Below are positions 24,823 to 36,999 of a stretch of DNA of 64,000 nt, one piece after another (the first letter of the stretch is position 1; every line of letters starts with the position of its first letter). The position numbers and the translations under genes were made by a program. Location of the stretch: contig NZ_AP025475.1 in assembly GCF_024347395.1 (NCBI RefSeq), positions 1-64,000 on the forward strand. The letters are read 5' to 3'. The notes beneath the pieces were generated by a model. The model did no database searches and was not told the DNA's origin. It saw nothing but the letters and a program-made list of their open reading frames with translations. This DNA comes from Vibrio cortegadensis. Lineage in GTDB: Bacteria > Pseudomonadota > Gammaproteobacteria > Enterobacterales > Vibrionaceae.

Positions 24823-24848
24823 ACCCCGCCATTTGGCGAGGTTTCAAT
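24823..24848. terminator. tR'-like terminator (left copy)
   Basis: CCCCGCCATTTGGCGAGG stem with an A run on this strand, mirror of 53611-53634. Confidence 0.55.
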
Positions 24849-24884
24849 TTGTTCACGGTTACAAAACCGCACTTTGGTAAATTT

Positions 24885-25195
24885 ATACCCTAACTATAGG
24901 ACATTTTGCAACAACTGCATGTTGTGTTTTATTTGTGGTTAACACACAAGATGTAGTGTTTAACGTTAGCAGCATCAATTCACCGAGGTCGGTTGTAATG
25001 TAGCGACCATCTGGGATCTTCTTTAATTGTCCAGCTTGGCTTAATTGCTCCATAACAAAGGCCACGTGCGGCAAACTTGCCATACCCTAGCCATTGCGTA
25101 CCCACCAATACTTTCGGCGCTTTGTGGGCCGCACGATGCGTTTTCAAGTATTTCTTTTACTAGGTTTTCTTGGGTGTTTTAATCTGGTTCATATA
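24885..25195 (-). pseudogene. 98-residue DNA-binding-like gene (left copy, frameshifted)
   Basis: Mirror of 53261-53557, broken near 25085 and at the C-terminus. Confidence 0.5.
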
Positions 25196-25315
25196 ACTTC
25201 TCCTGGCGTATTAAAGTCAGGACGACACTAATTATTGGTCACGTGGAAAGCTAGTCTTATTGGAGGGAAAAGCCGTGGGTGTGACCACGACCTCTCATTA
25301 CGGAAAAACAACTAG

Positions 25316-25699
25316 CTATTGGGAGTACTTTCCCTTACTTACCAATTCGTGGCTTTTTCCAGTAGGCCCTTGATCTTTACCTAATTGAGACATGACGGCA
25401 AAAGACTGGCGCTGCAGTGCTTCAACTTGCATCAGTAGCCCAATAATCTGGAAATTATTGTTAATTACGGTTTGCGCCTCAATGGACATGTCACCTGCAA
25501 TGTTTAGTGACTTGGTTTGAATCTCAACACGCAACTTCTCTGTTAGTTCTTCTAGCTTCCAACCAGTCGGATTATCACGACTCATCAGAACAGGGAGGTT
25601 TGTTGCGGCAACTTGCTGTTGAGCTTCTTCGATAATGTGAGCAACGTCTTCAACTTCCAGGCCACAATTTTCAATCATTTCTACAAAGCTTTTCGTTCA
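25316..25699 (-). pseudogene. 120-residue gene (left copy)
   Basis: Mirror of 52756-53118. An indel near 25350 changes the last residues, and the start region is altered near 25685. Confidence 0.5.
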
Positions 25700-25953
25700 T
25701 CTTAATTTTCCTTTTTCATTTATAACTTCACCATCAATGACCACTGAGCGACTTTGAGGTGAAAACGTATTGAAGTAGGGCGCTGCTCTAATATCGTTTC
25801 AATTTCAATTCGTGCCTGCATTCTTCCAACCTCTAACCCGAGAAAATAACCTTCAAAACCTGGCCTTTCCTTTTTGCAGCTGCTTCGCTTCCTGCTCCTG
25901 TTCTTTGAGCTCCAAGCATAGCGACTGCAGCTTTTTGATAAGCTCCTATCCAC
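25700..25953 (-). pseudogene. 85-residue gene (left copy, frameshifted)
   Basis: Mirror of 52502-52759, broken near 25775 and 25880. Confidence 0.45.
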
Positions 25954-26128
25954 TATTCTTCCTCATCTTCAGGCATGCAATTGCTGCATGTATGTTCATT
26001 GCTGTGCCATTCACCACATTGGCCCCAGTGAAGGCACTGCCGCAACTTTTACATGCGCCCATTTCCGATGAATCGACAGGTTCATCACAAACTACACAGT
26101 CACCACAATATTCAATTTCACCGTACAT
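25946..26128 (-). pseudogene. Cys-rich 58-residue gene (left copy, frameshifted)
   Basis: Mirror of 52326-52502. Cysteine pairs 1-3 are read; the last part is out of frame after about 26030. Confidence 0.5.
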
Positions 26129-26762
26129 TGGACACCTCTGGTTTATATGACTAATAACTTGCCTATATTGATAACCAACTCCATCTTGTTATCTACGCAT
26201 CCGGTAGCCATAGCATTAGCGGCTGAATTTAAAAGCTCATCCACTTCAATGCTTTTAACCTCTTCAAATGCAAATTTAAGCATCCCTGCCTGTCAGTAGA
26301 AAAACCTTCACGCATTTTATTGCCGTAATTCATCAACAACTGGCAAGCACTAATTTCCATATTGAATCTTGTGGTCCTTTGAACGGCTAAAGAAATTGGT
26401 TCTTCTCCAAGGTATGCCGACAGAGTTAGCTCTTTTGCTATGGTTTGACGTTGTGCTGATTCATATCCAGGCGATTTAACTTCATGAATGATGATTTTTC
26501 CCAATTTACGAGCAAGATGATATTCAGCATTAGCGCCTAAGCTATGTTCCCAACCAGAAAGCATTAGGATGCAATCTGATGTTCGAACCATTGAACAACA
26601 AATATCCATATACTCTGGCTGAGATAATCCATCGGGTAGCAAGGCTGGATTTAGGACACTAAAACCTTTATTAGATAGTTTCAGATCCATCTTATTAAAA
26701 GCTAGACGGTTAAATTCAGGCAGGCCACTCATTGGGCCTGCAATATAGACTTTAGTCTTCAC
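26118..26762 (-). pseudogene. DUF4406 gene (left copy, frameshifted)
   Basis: Mirror of 51689-52336. The first 165 residues are intact; one base is lost near 26280. Confidence 0.6.
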
Positions 26763-27115
26763 GCAACATTCTCTTCTTTAACAACATCGAAATGGACTTG
26801 AGTTATTACCTCACGATCACCAATTGGACGCTGATAACAACGGCGAAGCTCGCTTTTTAAATCTTCCATCGTCGCAAAGCCATCTAGCCTGGCATCATTA
26901 AGTTCAAGGTCTGATAACAAGCAGTGGTTTACATACCAAATATTGACTGGTAGAAGCTGCCCTGTTTTTTCGTTTTAATATGTGCAAAGCCTGGATGAAT
27001 ATCTTTATTACCAAGACGAACACTTGTGCATTTATGAGCCGAGAAGATACGATTAAAGTTCTCGTCATTGAGTGTTAATTCGGTATCAACCGAGTGAACT
27101 ACCTTATTCTTCATT
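26759..27115 (-). pseudogene. ASCH-domain gene (left copy, frameshifted)
   Basis: Mirror of 51336-51692. An A-run error near 26975 (AHIKTKKQ in place of AHIKNEKT) breaks it. Confidence 0.55.
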
Positions 27116-27365
27116 ATCGTCACCACTGTATTCAATAACACTAACAGGCTTATTCGGTTCTTCCGTTCTCCAGCTAGGCGCCCATTTATCTAACCAAGCT
27201 TGCGCCTGTGGTTGAGTCATGCGGTTATGCGTCATGACATACGCCTGAAGTTCACTGGAATCGGATGGAAGCATGATCAAGACCTATTGGATGTAAAGTA
27301 ACCCTGCAGCAATGGCGTAGAATGCCGTTGCTGCTATAACAAGTTCAAAGTGCTTAAACGTCATC
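27104..27365 (-). CDS. 56- and 26-residue genes (left copies)
   Basis: Mirrors of 51176-51346 and 51086-51166, lying between the ASCH and SSB copies. Both appear unbroken. Confidence 0.5.
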
Positions 27366-27753
27366 GTGTTGGCTGCTGAGGCTGGCCCCATCCCTCTTGT
27401 CTTCTACCGCCTAACATTTGCATCACGCCATTAAAGCCTTGCACCACAACCTCTGTCGTATATTGGTCTTGACCACTTTGGTCTTGCCACTTACGCGTTT
27501 GTAATTGGCCTTCAATGTAAACCTGTGAGCCTTTATGAAGATATTCACCTGCGACTTCTGCAATCTTTCCAAATAGAGCAACACGGTGCCATTCAGTTTT
27601 CTCTCGTTCTTCACCAGTAGCTTTATCGCGCCATGATTCCGAGGTTGCGATGGTGATGTTTGCGACTGCAGAACCATTCGGCATGTAGCGAACTTCTACA
27701 TCAGCGCCTAAGTGACCAACTAAAATTACTTTATTAACTCCGCGACTGGCCAT
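27361..27753 (-). CDS. ssb: SSB (left copy, intact)
   Basis: Protein identical to 50697-51089, including the non-acidic QPQQPTR ending, so that ending is not a sequencing error. Confidence 0.8.
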   Translation of the reverse strand: MASRGVNKVILVGHLGADVEVRYMPNGSAVANITIATSESWRDKATGEEREKTEWHRVALFGKIAEVAGEYLHKGSQVYIEGQLQTRKWQDQSGQDQYTTEVVVQGFNGVMQMLGGRRQEGWGQPQQPTR

Positions 27754-29039
27754 TATTCAGCCTCCTTTGGAGCAATAAGAACTTCACGAGTACCGTTTGA
27801 TTTGTAATCAGAAACAACACCCATCTTTTCTAAGTCTTCAAGAATTTGACTCGCTCGGTTGTAACCGATTTTGAATTTACGTTGGACGCCTGAAACACTG
27901 GCACGACGTGTTTCTGCTACCAATCTTGAACCTTGGTGAGTAGAGAGTCCGTGTTTTCACTTTCTTTTACGCTGACAGTAACTGTCATTCCATCAGGCAA
28001 ACCTTTTGAAGCAGCTTTTTTGAATATCAGATGCCCAAATAACATTCCCTTTAGAGTTATCTAATTTCTGAGGAAATGAATCACCATCTAACAATCCAGA
28101 ACGACCACCGAACACTAAAGACAGATCTTCAATAAGAAGACCTAACTCTTCTGTCATAAGGAAAAAGTCAGCATTATGGTAGGCAATATCATCATTACCT
28201 TCGGGTTCTGCATCACTATGAAAACGAAGTTTGACTAACTTCATATCGACATTGCGTTGAGTTTTAGATTCCGGCAGGCTGATAAGAGTAAATGAGACTT
28301 CATATTTCAATTCGTTCTCATTAATCAACTGACATTTATCCATGTCACATTCAACCAAAGAAAGAGAATCGAACACGCTAAAATCAATCGCATTACCTTT
28401 AGATACGACTGTTTGCTTTGCCGTTTCCCCACGGCCTTTTATCGTTCCTTCATAATCAACATACAGCCATTCCGGCTTAATAAAGCGATGATCATCTTTA
28501 GGTAAGCTCACCCAATCATTGATATAAGCGCAAGGCTTAGCGCCTAAGCGAATAGGCAAACAAGAGAAAGAACCTAATGCCTTACGAATGCCACCAATAA
28601 CATCTTCACTCTTACCGTCGCTTTTCTCATCAATAACTAATAGCTGGCGCTTTATATCGATGTAGAAACAAGAGCGGTGATGCTTAACAGGCTGCAAGCG
28701 AAGTAATTCCGCATGGGCAGTGGTTTCAACATCATCACGAAGTTGATTGGTAATCTTGGTACCTTTCTCTTCCAAATCAGCAATGCGGCGCTCTTTTAAA
28801 GCATTCAACTGATCACGAGGTACTGAGCGAGTGGCGTCAATGTATTGAATAAATAAGCAGTCATTAACAACATGCGTTACTTTCTCGTTGTCATTAAATA
28901 GAACGTGTTCAAAACCAGTGCTCTTTACACCAGTTTCACTCAATTGGGTAAATCGTTTTGATGAAATCTTTTCTTCAATATCGGCAATAGAAAGATTGAA
29001 GTCGTTCAATTCATAAATAGAGGCGTTTTTAAATAACAT
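27753..29039 (-). pseudogene. RdgC-FtsK-gamma fusion (left copy, frameshifted)
   Basis: Mirror of 49411-50697. An insertion near 28018 ends the RdgC frame early, and a second indel lies near 27922. Confidence 0.65.
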
Positions 29040-29048
29040 GGGTGATCT

Positions 29049-29234
29049 CTAATGCTGGATTTTATTAAATTCGATTTGAATACCATTTGGCTTTGCGACC
29101 ACGGTCGCAATCGGCTTTTCATCTTGAACCCAACATTCGTTTTCGCAGTGGTAGCCTTGCTTTTCTAAGAAAGTCTCTGCTTGGAAGTATGTTTGAAAGA
29201 TAAAAGGTTCATTGCTGATTGCTATGGTTCGCAT
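29049..29234 (-). CDS. 61-residue gene (left copy, intact)
   Basis: Same protein as 49216-49401. Contains the mirrored SopB-box-like palindrome at 29094-29109. Confidence 0.6.
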   Translation of the reverse strand: MRTIAISNEPFIFQTYFQAETFLEKQGYHCENECWVQDEKPIATVVAKPNGIQIEFNKIQH

Positions 29235-29251
29235 AATGGCTCCTTAATGTC

Positions 29252-30088
29252 TTAGGCCGCTTTTACGGACGCTAAAATATCTATTCTGTTTTTCCCTGGA
29301 GAATAAGAAAGGATGGTGTGTTTAAGTTTCTTATTAAGTTTTTCTAATAACTCGACAGTTTCAGCATCAACACCGCCACACTCTTCAAATGAAAGATCTT
29401 GAGGCAATTCATCGCACCAAAAATCACTCTCAATCTCTCGAGCATAATTCGGCTCACAAACAACAATCATGGCATCATTGATGTTCAGTTCTTCATCTTC
29501 ATAGTGCGTAAAAATATCGTCAATTTCGCCAAAATATTTGTCAGTACTTTGGTCGTATAACTGTGCACTTCCATCCCATTCAACCACTGGCATTCTGAGG
29601 AAATTATCTTTCTCTTTTACATCGCTACACTTCTGGCAATAAGCGTTCTTTACAAATACTTCACCGCACTCACACTTACGGTGAGTAGAGCCACTCCATC
29701 GCGCTAAATCTTCATTGTCACCATAAAACGACCATCCCTTGAAACCCAACCGCTAATGTTTTTTTCAAACGGGCTGCTTTTTGATGAATCAGCAAAGATA
29801 ACTAATGGGAATGCAAACATTGCTACCACACCATCTTCTGTGTCCCCAAATGCCAACAAGGAAAGCCCCTTGAATATCGATGCTAGGCTTCCACTCTAGA
29901 CAGCTGCCAATTTTACCACTACACCAAAGCTCACCCATCTCGCCATCCATAATGACAAGATCACAATCAAAGCCCTTTACTAGCAAACCATTTTTGCAGG
30001 CTTCCAACTTGGTTTTCTCATCCCACATAGGTAACTGTGGATGTGTCCAAAACCCTTGTTCATCGCGCTTAACGTCAAATGCTTTCAT
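29252..30088 (-). pseudogene. 278-residue gene (left copy, frameshifted)
   Basis: Mirror of 48362-49198, broken near 29735, 29845 and 29985. Confidence 0.6.
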
Positions 30089-30104
30089 GTTTATCTCCTG
30101 GCTT

Positions 30105-30394
30105 ATGCTGCATTCTGGCTTTGATTTTTATAATCACGATTCCATAGTTGTAAAATGAAAGCGTCGCCAGCTCTGTTTGTTAAAGCCCAATTTGCTATTA
30201 CTGCAGGCTTATTATCGAACGCTGGTGTGGAATTTGCAGTTTGGACACATCAGCATTAATTCTTTTGTTTCTCGGTTATATCGCCATTCAGGCAAACCAT
30301 TTCACTTCTGGTTGAAGCTGAACGCGACGTTGCAAAGGCACGTTGGCATATCTTCTGGTAGTTTTGGGCTGCGTCCCCATTCATACACATGATC
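30105..30394 (-). pseudogene. 96-residue gene (left copy, frameshifted)
   Basis: Mirror of 48057-48347, with breaks near 30300. Confidence 0.45.
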
Positions 30395-31021
30395 GAGTCC
30401 CTCCTGATCGAACTTATTTAAAATTCCGAGCAGGCGATTCCAACGGCAAGACCAACGCTTATTCCAAGCGGCCTCGCTCTTACCTCCGCCAACCGTGCAA
30501 TCTTGGTTTGTGGCAGCAGGGCCCGTACCTGCGTTTATTTCATCGCGCTTTGCTGACAAGCCAACAAAGCAAGATGCTTAATTAATTCAGATGATGAGCC
30601 CTTTAACGAACGCTCTTCCTGCGAATTAAACGAGCAAGTAGTTCAACTAGAAATTCTCAGATGGCAGTTGTTGCGCCGTCGCTGTAGCAATAACGCAACC
30701 ATTCAGCGACACACGTGCGTGCGTTATTCATGGCTCTAACAAGTTTGGTAAATTTAAATGCTTGAGGCGGGAAGAGGCATTGGTGACTTCTTTTGAAAGT
30801 TTACATGCTAACGTTGTGATTGGCTGCGCATTGTTGCCACTTGTCGTTCATTACCCTCACCATCGACCCAACAACGATCCTCTCGCGGTGCAGGAGGGCT
30901 CTGATACTACTATTGCTACTGCCGTTATTCTCAAAGCCTTCCAACTGACCTTTTTGGTTTCGAGGAACAACAGCAGTGCTTGGCGGATTTCTTCACGCAA
31001 TCCTTCTTTGTTATATCGCAC
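30294..31021 (-). pseudogene. Q antiterminator (left copy, frameshifted)
   Basis: Mirror of 47432-48160. About 90 C-terminal residues and an N-terminal piece are readable. Confidence 0.55.
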
Positions 31022-31031
31022 TGCAAAATCC

Positions 31032-31655
31032 CTCTATTCTTTCTGAATAACTGGCTGTTAGCCATATAGCAACATAAGCCGATGGCAAATGCCACAAGCC
31101 TTATTTGCGCCGAGCTCAACAAAGCTGGTAGCAATAAGCTCCTACAATTCATTTGATAGCTGCTGTAAATCCAGCTTTATCGTCGTTACTGTTATAAGCA
31201 CCGTCCATTTGCTGGCTCACAAGGTGTTTGAAGCACATCTTAAATTCTTTAGATGCGTTAGAAGGAAGCTGCATTGCATTTGAGTTTTGACTGCGTGCAA
31301 TAGGGGAGAGTGGAGTATAAAGGTACCCATAGCACCGCCATCGTCAAGCATTGGTTCCTGCTTGCGGATTCGCTTCAGTACAGCCATCCACAGCCAAACG
31401 GCTAAAAGTCGATCCGGCAGGCATGAATCTTCTTTTTATTCGTTCTATCTGCTTACATTTAGTTTTTTCTACCAACGTTGAAGGGCATCGAAATCCCGTT
31501 GGTTTACCTTCACCTAATGCACCGAACTCGATCAGTTATTAGAAGTAAAGAGCCCTTAACAAAGCTCATCAAACGCGATTAGATGCGTCAAAATAGGCAA
31601 GCGTATGTCTAGCTGACAATCTGCGCTAAATTGTGTCGTTCGCTCGACATTTCAT
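31032..31655 (-). pseudogene. 204-residue early gene (left copy, frameshifted)
   Basis: Mirror of 46806-47420, in several broken pieces. Confidence 0.5.
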
Positions 31656-31829
31656 TGCTGCGCCTCCTTGCGTATCTTTATTGATAATGAGAAATGTTAG
31701 TAATAACCTCCAGTTAGAGCGGTAATTCCAGGGGACGCCGCTTCCAATGTACTCTTTTTAAACTTTTTAGTGCTTTCCTTTACTTTTTAGCTGGAGGCGA
31801 GTAACCTATAACGTCAACTATGTATTCAT
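31652..31829 (-). pseudogene. Cro (left copy, frameshifted)
   Basis: Mirror of 46612-46809. The start region is recognisable near 31829, but the middle has lost bases. Confidence 0.5.
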
Positions 31830-31954
31830 ACGGTGATTCTGCTAACTGGAAGCGCAAAAGGAAATGAAACCCTGGGTTTGGGTGATTCCTAAACTTGCAG
31901 TTTAAAAACAAGGTAAACTTGGGTTTTACTTTGCTGCTAATATATATATAGAAT

Positions 31955-32543
31955 ATGATGGGTGATCACTGTCAGATGCAGAAAACAACTCTCAAAGAGG
32001 GCAGAATTAGCCAAGGCAGCTGGTAGTTCCATAACCATGGTTTCAAATGGGAAGCCGGAATGACTAGGAATAGAGTATGCAGCCAAGATATGGCTTAGAC
32101 ATATCGTTGATCTGGTTTACATATTTACGGTGGGGATTAACTCATACGCACAGTACAACAAAGATACCAATCGTTGGGAACATGTGGGGACCAAGGCAAG
32201 GAATGGTTCAACTTAGACTTCCTGCAGGTGACAGCTATATAGACTTTCGGCAAAAGGTCCGGAATGTGTACCCCCAAAGTTATAGGGGATGTATGGCTCC
32301 GAGGAATGTTATTGGAAGGTGAAGCTGGCCCAGTAGGTGATCCTGACAGGCCCAGCAGCAGGTGAGGGGTTGTCCCGATTAGTGGCGATAACATTAGTTA
32401 AAACGATTAGCAGCTATCAGAAACGGGCAGATATTTCACCGTGTTTAATAATGGCTATTCCAGAATGACTTTCGTTATCTGAGGAATTAATCTTGTATTC
32501 ACCCTGTGATAGGCAAGATCGAGGCAAAATTAAGACAGCCCTA
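31955..32543 (+). pseudogene. Repressor (left copy, heavily frameshifted)
   Basis: Mirror of 45872-46495. Short pieces such as PIVGN and the DSYIDF segment can be aligned. Confidence 0.55.
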
Positions 32544-32862
32544 GATGTAAACCTGGAGTTTGGCCTTGTCAATCCCATGTTTAGATCGTTTGTTTACTAT
32601 TGTGGCTTAGTGAACGTTCGGGGACATGGTGACAAATATTTTTTCTCTTACGAAAATTACTATGTAACTGATTTTTAAAAATTTTACAAATTGCAGATGC
32701 AAAAAGCCGGTTGTGGCGACCGACTTGGGCACTGAACAACTGAACGAAAAATGAAACAATCTTCTCCATTTGTTTTAATTCTGGCGATACTTGCGTGCGC
32801 GCAACTGAAATTTTGCCTTTATTGCAAAATTTGCTCGTTAATGCTATCTGCCGGGACATTAG

Positions 32863-35800
32863 ATGAACCATTTAGAGGAATTAACATTAATAGAAGTTGA
32901 AGAAGCACTAAGCTATATCAACCTGCTGCTACTGGAACTGGTCTAAAGTTGACGCTCCTCTATTCTGAGCACGGCGAAAATGCCCGTGTTCTCCTAGTCC
33001 CTGAAAGATCAGGGCGAATTACCTACAACAAAGAAAGGAATTCAAAGTTGGTGGAAGAACTTTCAACCATTACTAAAAAACCTCTTTCGGCTCATTTATT
33101 TATGAAGCAACGAGCGGGTTTGGAAACCTGAAGCGTAGGAGCAATGCTGCAGAAGAGAAGCAGCAGCTTCAAAGATGGGTCAAAAACGTCTGCTTTGGCG
33201 GCGGGAGAAAAACGCGAACTGGCTGGAGCAAAGCGCAATGGACCGAACTGGAAAAAAGAGCACCACGAATTCAAAAGCTGATGCGCTCAATTTGGGGTTA
33301 TATGCAGAAAACAAATGACCGACAGGCTCGATTCGTTGACGTTCAGCAGGTTACGACAAATGCCAGCGCCCATTCTTGAAGCGGCCTGTCACGATGAACT
33401 ATTTAACCAAGGAATTGCTTCTGCGGTTATGAAAAGATATCGACAAGCACCAAATAGAACGGCAGCAAATAAATTCTTCAGTGATGAAAGCCCGAACTGA
33501 TATCGGGTTTTGTACGTTTTGGTAAGGATTAGGTCCACGGTCACTGAAGCGTGTGACATTTGTCGGTGGTCTTGCAGATGCTTATGCTGCGCACCTTACT
33601 AGCGGTGAAGTGGTTATTTCACCAGTTGGTGAGGGTAACATTCCTCATATAATTGAATTACTTCAAGAAAAAGCACCGACATTGAATTTATTGCCGCACC
33701 CGATAATGACAAAACAGGTTGGGAAATGATTGAGCGTGCCGGCGGCTTCGACGACGCCACAAGCGGAAGGTAAAGACTGGAGCGACGTTTATATTACGAG
33801 GGCGATTTGTGCTTCAGTAAGCCAGCCGAACAACGCGAGAGGCTTTCAAACTCTAGCCAAATACCGATACCTACAAAGCCGAGATTCGCAAAGGTTTGAA
33901 CCTCCCGAAATCAGGCATGGGTACGGGGCAAATCAACGACGGTTCAAAAGTTCATTAGACAGAACCCGCAGCAAAAACTCTAATCGTTTCGTCACCGTCG
34001 CCGCTGGCTGTCACTGTACCAGTATCAATGATGAAAAGTATCCAGTTGAGTATTACGAAGACCCAATCATCAAAGATTCAGGTAAAGATTGATGCCAATA
34101 TGGCTCTGAGATCAGCAAATATTTGTTGTTTGCTCGGTTGATTCACACCGTTTAGCTGGCTCGCCGACGGGATGCGGTTTTGCCGATGAAATGAACAGAA
34201 CCCAGCCACTACTTTCGCAGAAACTGGCCGATTCGGTGAGCACGCCTAGCTACCTGGCACTGCACTCATCATTCAGACTATCAGATCCTCAGATGATGTC
34301 ACCTTCGGTGATTTAACCAAGTCGTTCTGGCAATCGTATTGGCCTGCACTCCGGTTTCATTTATGACAACCAATCACAAACAGGCAAAGACGAAAACGGC
34401 ACACCTAAAAGCTGGTTTTCACGAGTCAAAAGCACACTTAACCGAGGTAAATGCAGCAGTTACGGCCAAAGGCAAACGTTATTTTACGCGAACTTCAAAG
34501 CGGAAGAAAACGCAGCGACTGCAGCCGAACAAGAACGCGAGCGAGATATACGCCGGCAAAGTTTTAGCGCGCACGCCGACGTTACGATCAGAAGATGTTG
34601 CTACGGCATTGCAAAAGATATTAATGCGGTAGTGCCGACCCGGATGGAATTATCGCCAGCCCAACGCTTGGTACCGATTTGATATTAGCGCCAACTGTCA
34701 CCAGTTCGATAAAGACTATTGGTTTCATCGTCGTCGTTGGCACAGCGAAGAGGGCCACCGCGTTTAAACCGCGCGCGTAACATTACCGAGTTTCATGCCT
34801 GCTGGGATCCGGCAGAACGCGAAAACCAACCGACTTCGACACATTCCACAGCAAACTTATTGATGAAGTATTGCCGAGACAATGAAAGCGTTAGCCATTG
34901 ATCCATCAACCGGCGAATACACATCACGCAACCACTTTTGAATGGCTTTACCGCAGAAGTTAAAGCAAAGCAAAACCTTTCTAAAAACCGTTATAAAGTC
35001 GCCATTGAGCTGGCCGAGATGATGGCTATCAAATCATTATGTCGCCAAAATGAAAATGGCAGCGACCATGGGTGCAATAACCAGCAAATGAACGAACGCC
35101 AGCGCGAATTATTACGCGAGATTGGTGAGGCGCCAGTAAACATGAAGATTCGACAACATGATGATGAACGGTGAAAACCACCATCCGTTGAGATTGCCAA
35201 ATTCCAAAGTGGTTCACGACTTCAAACCTAGACGACGACGACGACGACGAGCCGATGCCTATACACCGGCGAAAGAACTTTATAAAGAGTTTGAACAACC
35301 AGGTGAAAATGCAGAACTTAATCAATAACGCCGACGCGCCACCAATCGAATCGCCAGAAGAAGACGACTTCGCACCAGCTTTCATCAAGAAAAAAACGCT
35401 ATGTTAATTCAATCAAGCGCCCTGCTTGCGAACGTTACCAAAAAACAACGAAAAGCAGCGATACCAAAGATGGCAGCACGCGAGAAAGCCGAGTGAGCTG
35501 GCGTCACCTTTCTCGCCGCCGCGCCACATGATCGCCAGCCGCTGCGTTGCCGGCACGATGAGTTGAATACAACGGCAAAAAATGGACCGCGGAAGAAAAC
35601 AAAGAACTGGCCCATGGCTAAAGCAGAAGAAGAACAAAGACCGCCTGTTCAAATAAAACATCACGGTTGGTAAAAACCACCAACACACCAAAAACCCATG
35701 CCAGTGGCTAAACAATACCGCGCTCGTTTGGCGCCGCCAGCTGCCGCTGGCAAACGCCGCACCAAAGCGTAAAAGCCGTCAATGTTTACTTTGCCGATAC

Positions 35801-36390
35801 AAACGCATGGACGGCGTTCGTGCGCTTGAGCCGATACCGAGGCATTGAAGCCAGCATGGAAGATCACGATCCAGTCGATTTGAAGACGCCGACTAATAGC
35901 GCGAACAATTACATTGACCAATCAACAAGGGCGACTTCAAGCCAGGTTGGAACATCTTATTTAATAAGATGGACAAGCAATGTGTACGTGGCGGCCGGCA
36001 GAGCTTTCGCGATGAACCGGCGCAAGCATTTCCGCTCAAATGCGACCGCTTTGATGATCAGGCGATCGAAAAACCGATCCACCCTCGCCAACAGTTTTAT
36101 ATAAATCAACGCAAAAAAATCACCATTTTCATACCAAGATGCTGCTGCGATAGGGGCCTGTCGTAGAGGAGGAAGAGAAGATCCAAAAATTCAAAATCAT
36201 CATCCATCCGCTCAGACCAGCACGCAACACCGCAAGATTTGCCGAATTGGCGGCGCTTTTCAGCCGCGAACAAGCACAAATTGCCGTCGATAAGGTTTGC
36301 ACTTGGCGGAGAAAGAGGGCTTAGAAGTACCAGCAACGCAGAGGGGCCGGCTCAAAACGAGATATTTTCAGCCGGCGAGGCCTGGCGATG
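32863..36390 (+). pseudogene. RepA (left copy, heavily frameshifted)
   Basis: Mirror of 41902-45540. Starts MNHLEELTLIEVEEALSYI and is broken at dozens of points. Segments such as FVGGLADAYAAHLTSGEVV near 33570 still align. Confidence 0.65.
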
Positions 36391-36930
36391 AGTCAATCAA
36401 ATGTAATACCAAATTTCGTTAGCGGCAGATGAAGAAGAAAAGAAAGAAGCCGAGCGCGCGAGTGAGCGATCGAGACAGCGCATTACGCGCAAAGCGTTAA
36501 AGATTGAAGCGGCGATGTTATGCGCGGTGCATGCAGTCAAGTTTATTGCCGGCCGGCTTCGGCCGTACTATTGTTTATCAACGGGGACATATTAAGCGCA
36601 GCCTGGTAAAAATAGAAAGAAAGCAGAATCAGAAAGTCAGCAGGTAGGGCAAAAAGTCGTAGACATCGCAATGGGATGAGGTTTGGTCACCGCGAACATC
36701 CTTTCATTAATGGCGAAATCAAGTTTGTTTCCCGGTAACTGTGGTGGCGTGGTAACGATTGCAATGATGATGAGTATAAGAGGCTTCATACCGTAGATGG
36801 AAAACCTTGCCGGGCATTGAAAAGCCCATAATAAAGAAGTCGAAAGCACAGCCAGGCCGGTTCATTATAAGTTATTTCACCGATGGCCCCTAACCGGGTA
36901 AAACGGTAAAGCAGGCAGCGGCAGAAGCTT
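36388..36930 (+). pseudogene. 41- and 143-residue genes (left copies, frameshifted)
   Basis: Mirrors of 41777-41902 and 41341-41772, downstream of the RepA copy. Confidence 0.45.
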
Positions 36931-36999
36931 CACGATAATAGTTTTCAACGTAATTCGTGATGATAAGAAAGGCCGGGGCCATCCCAGCCTTTTGTTTTG

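Noticed and set aside
25812..26150. Plus-strand 112-codon open frame opposite the Cys-rich and 85-residue genes
   Set aside because: Shadow of the real minus-strand genes; low-complexity Cys/Ser/Phe composition and no ribosome site.
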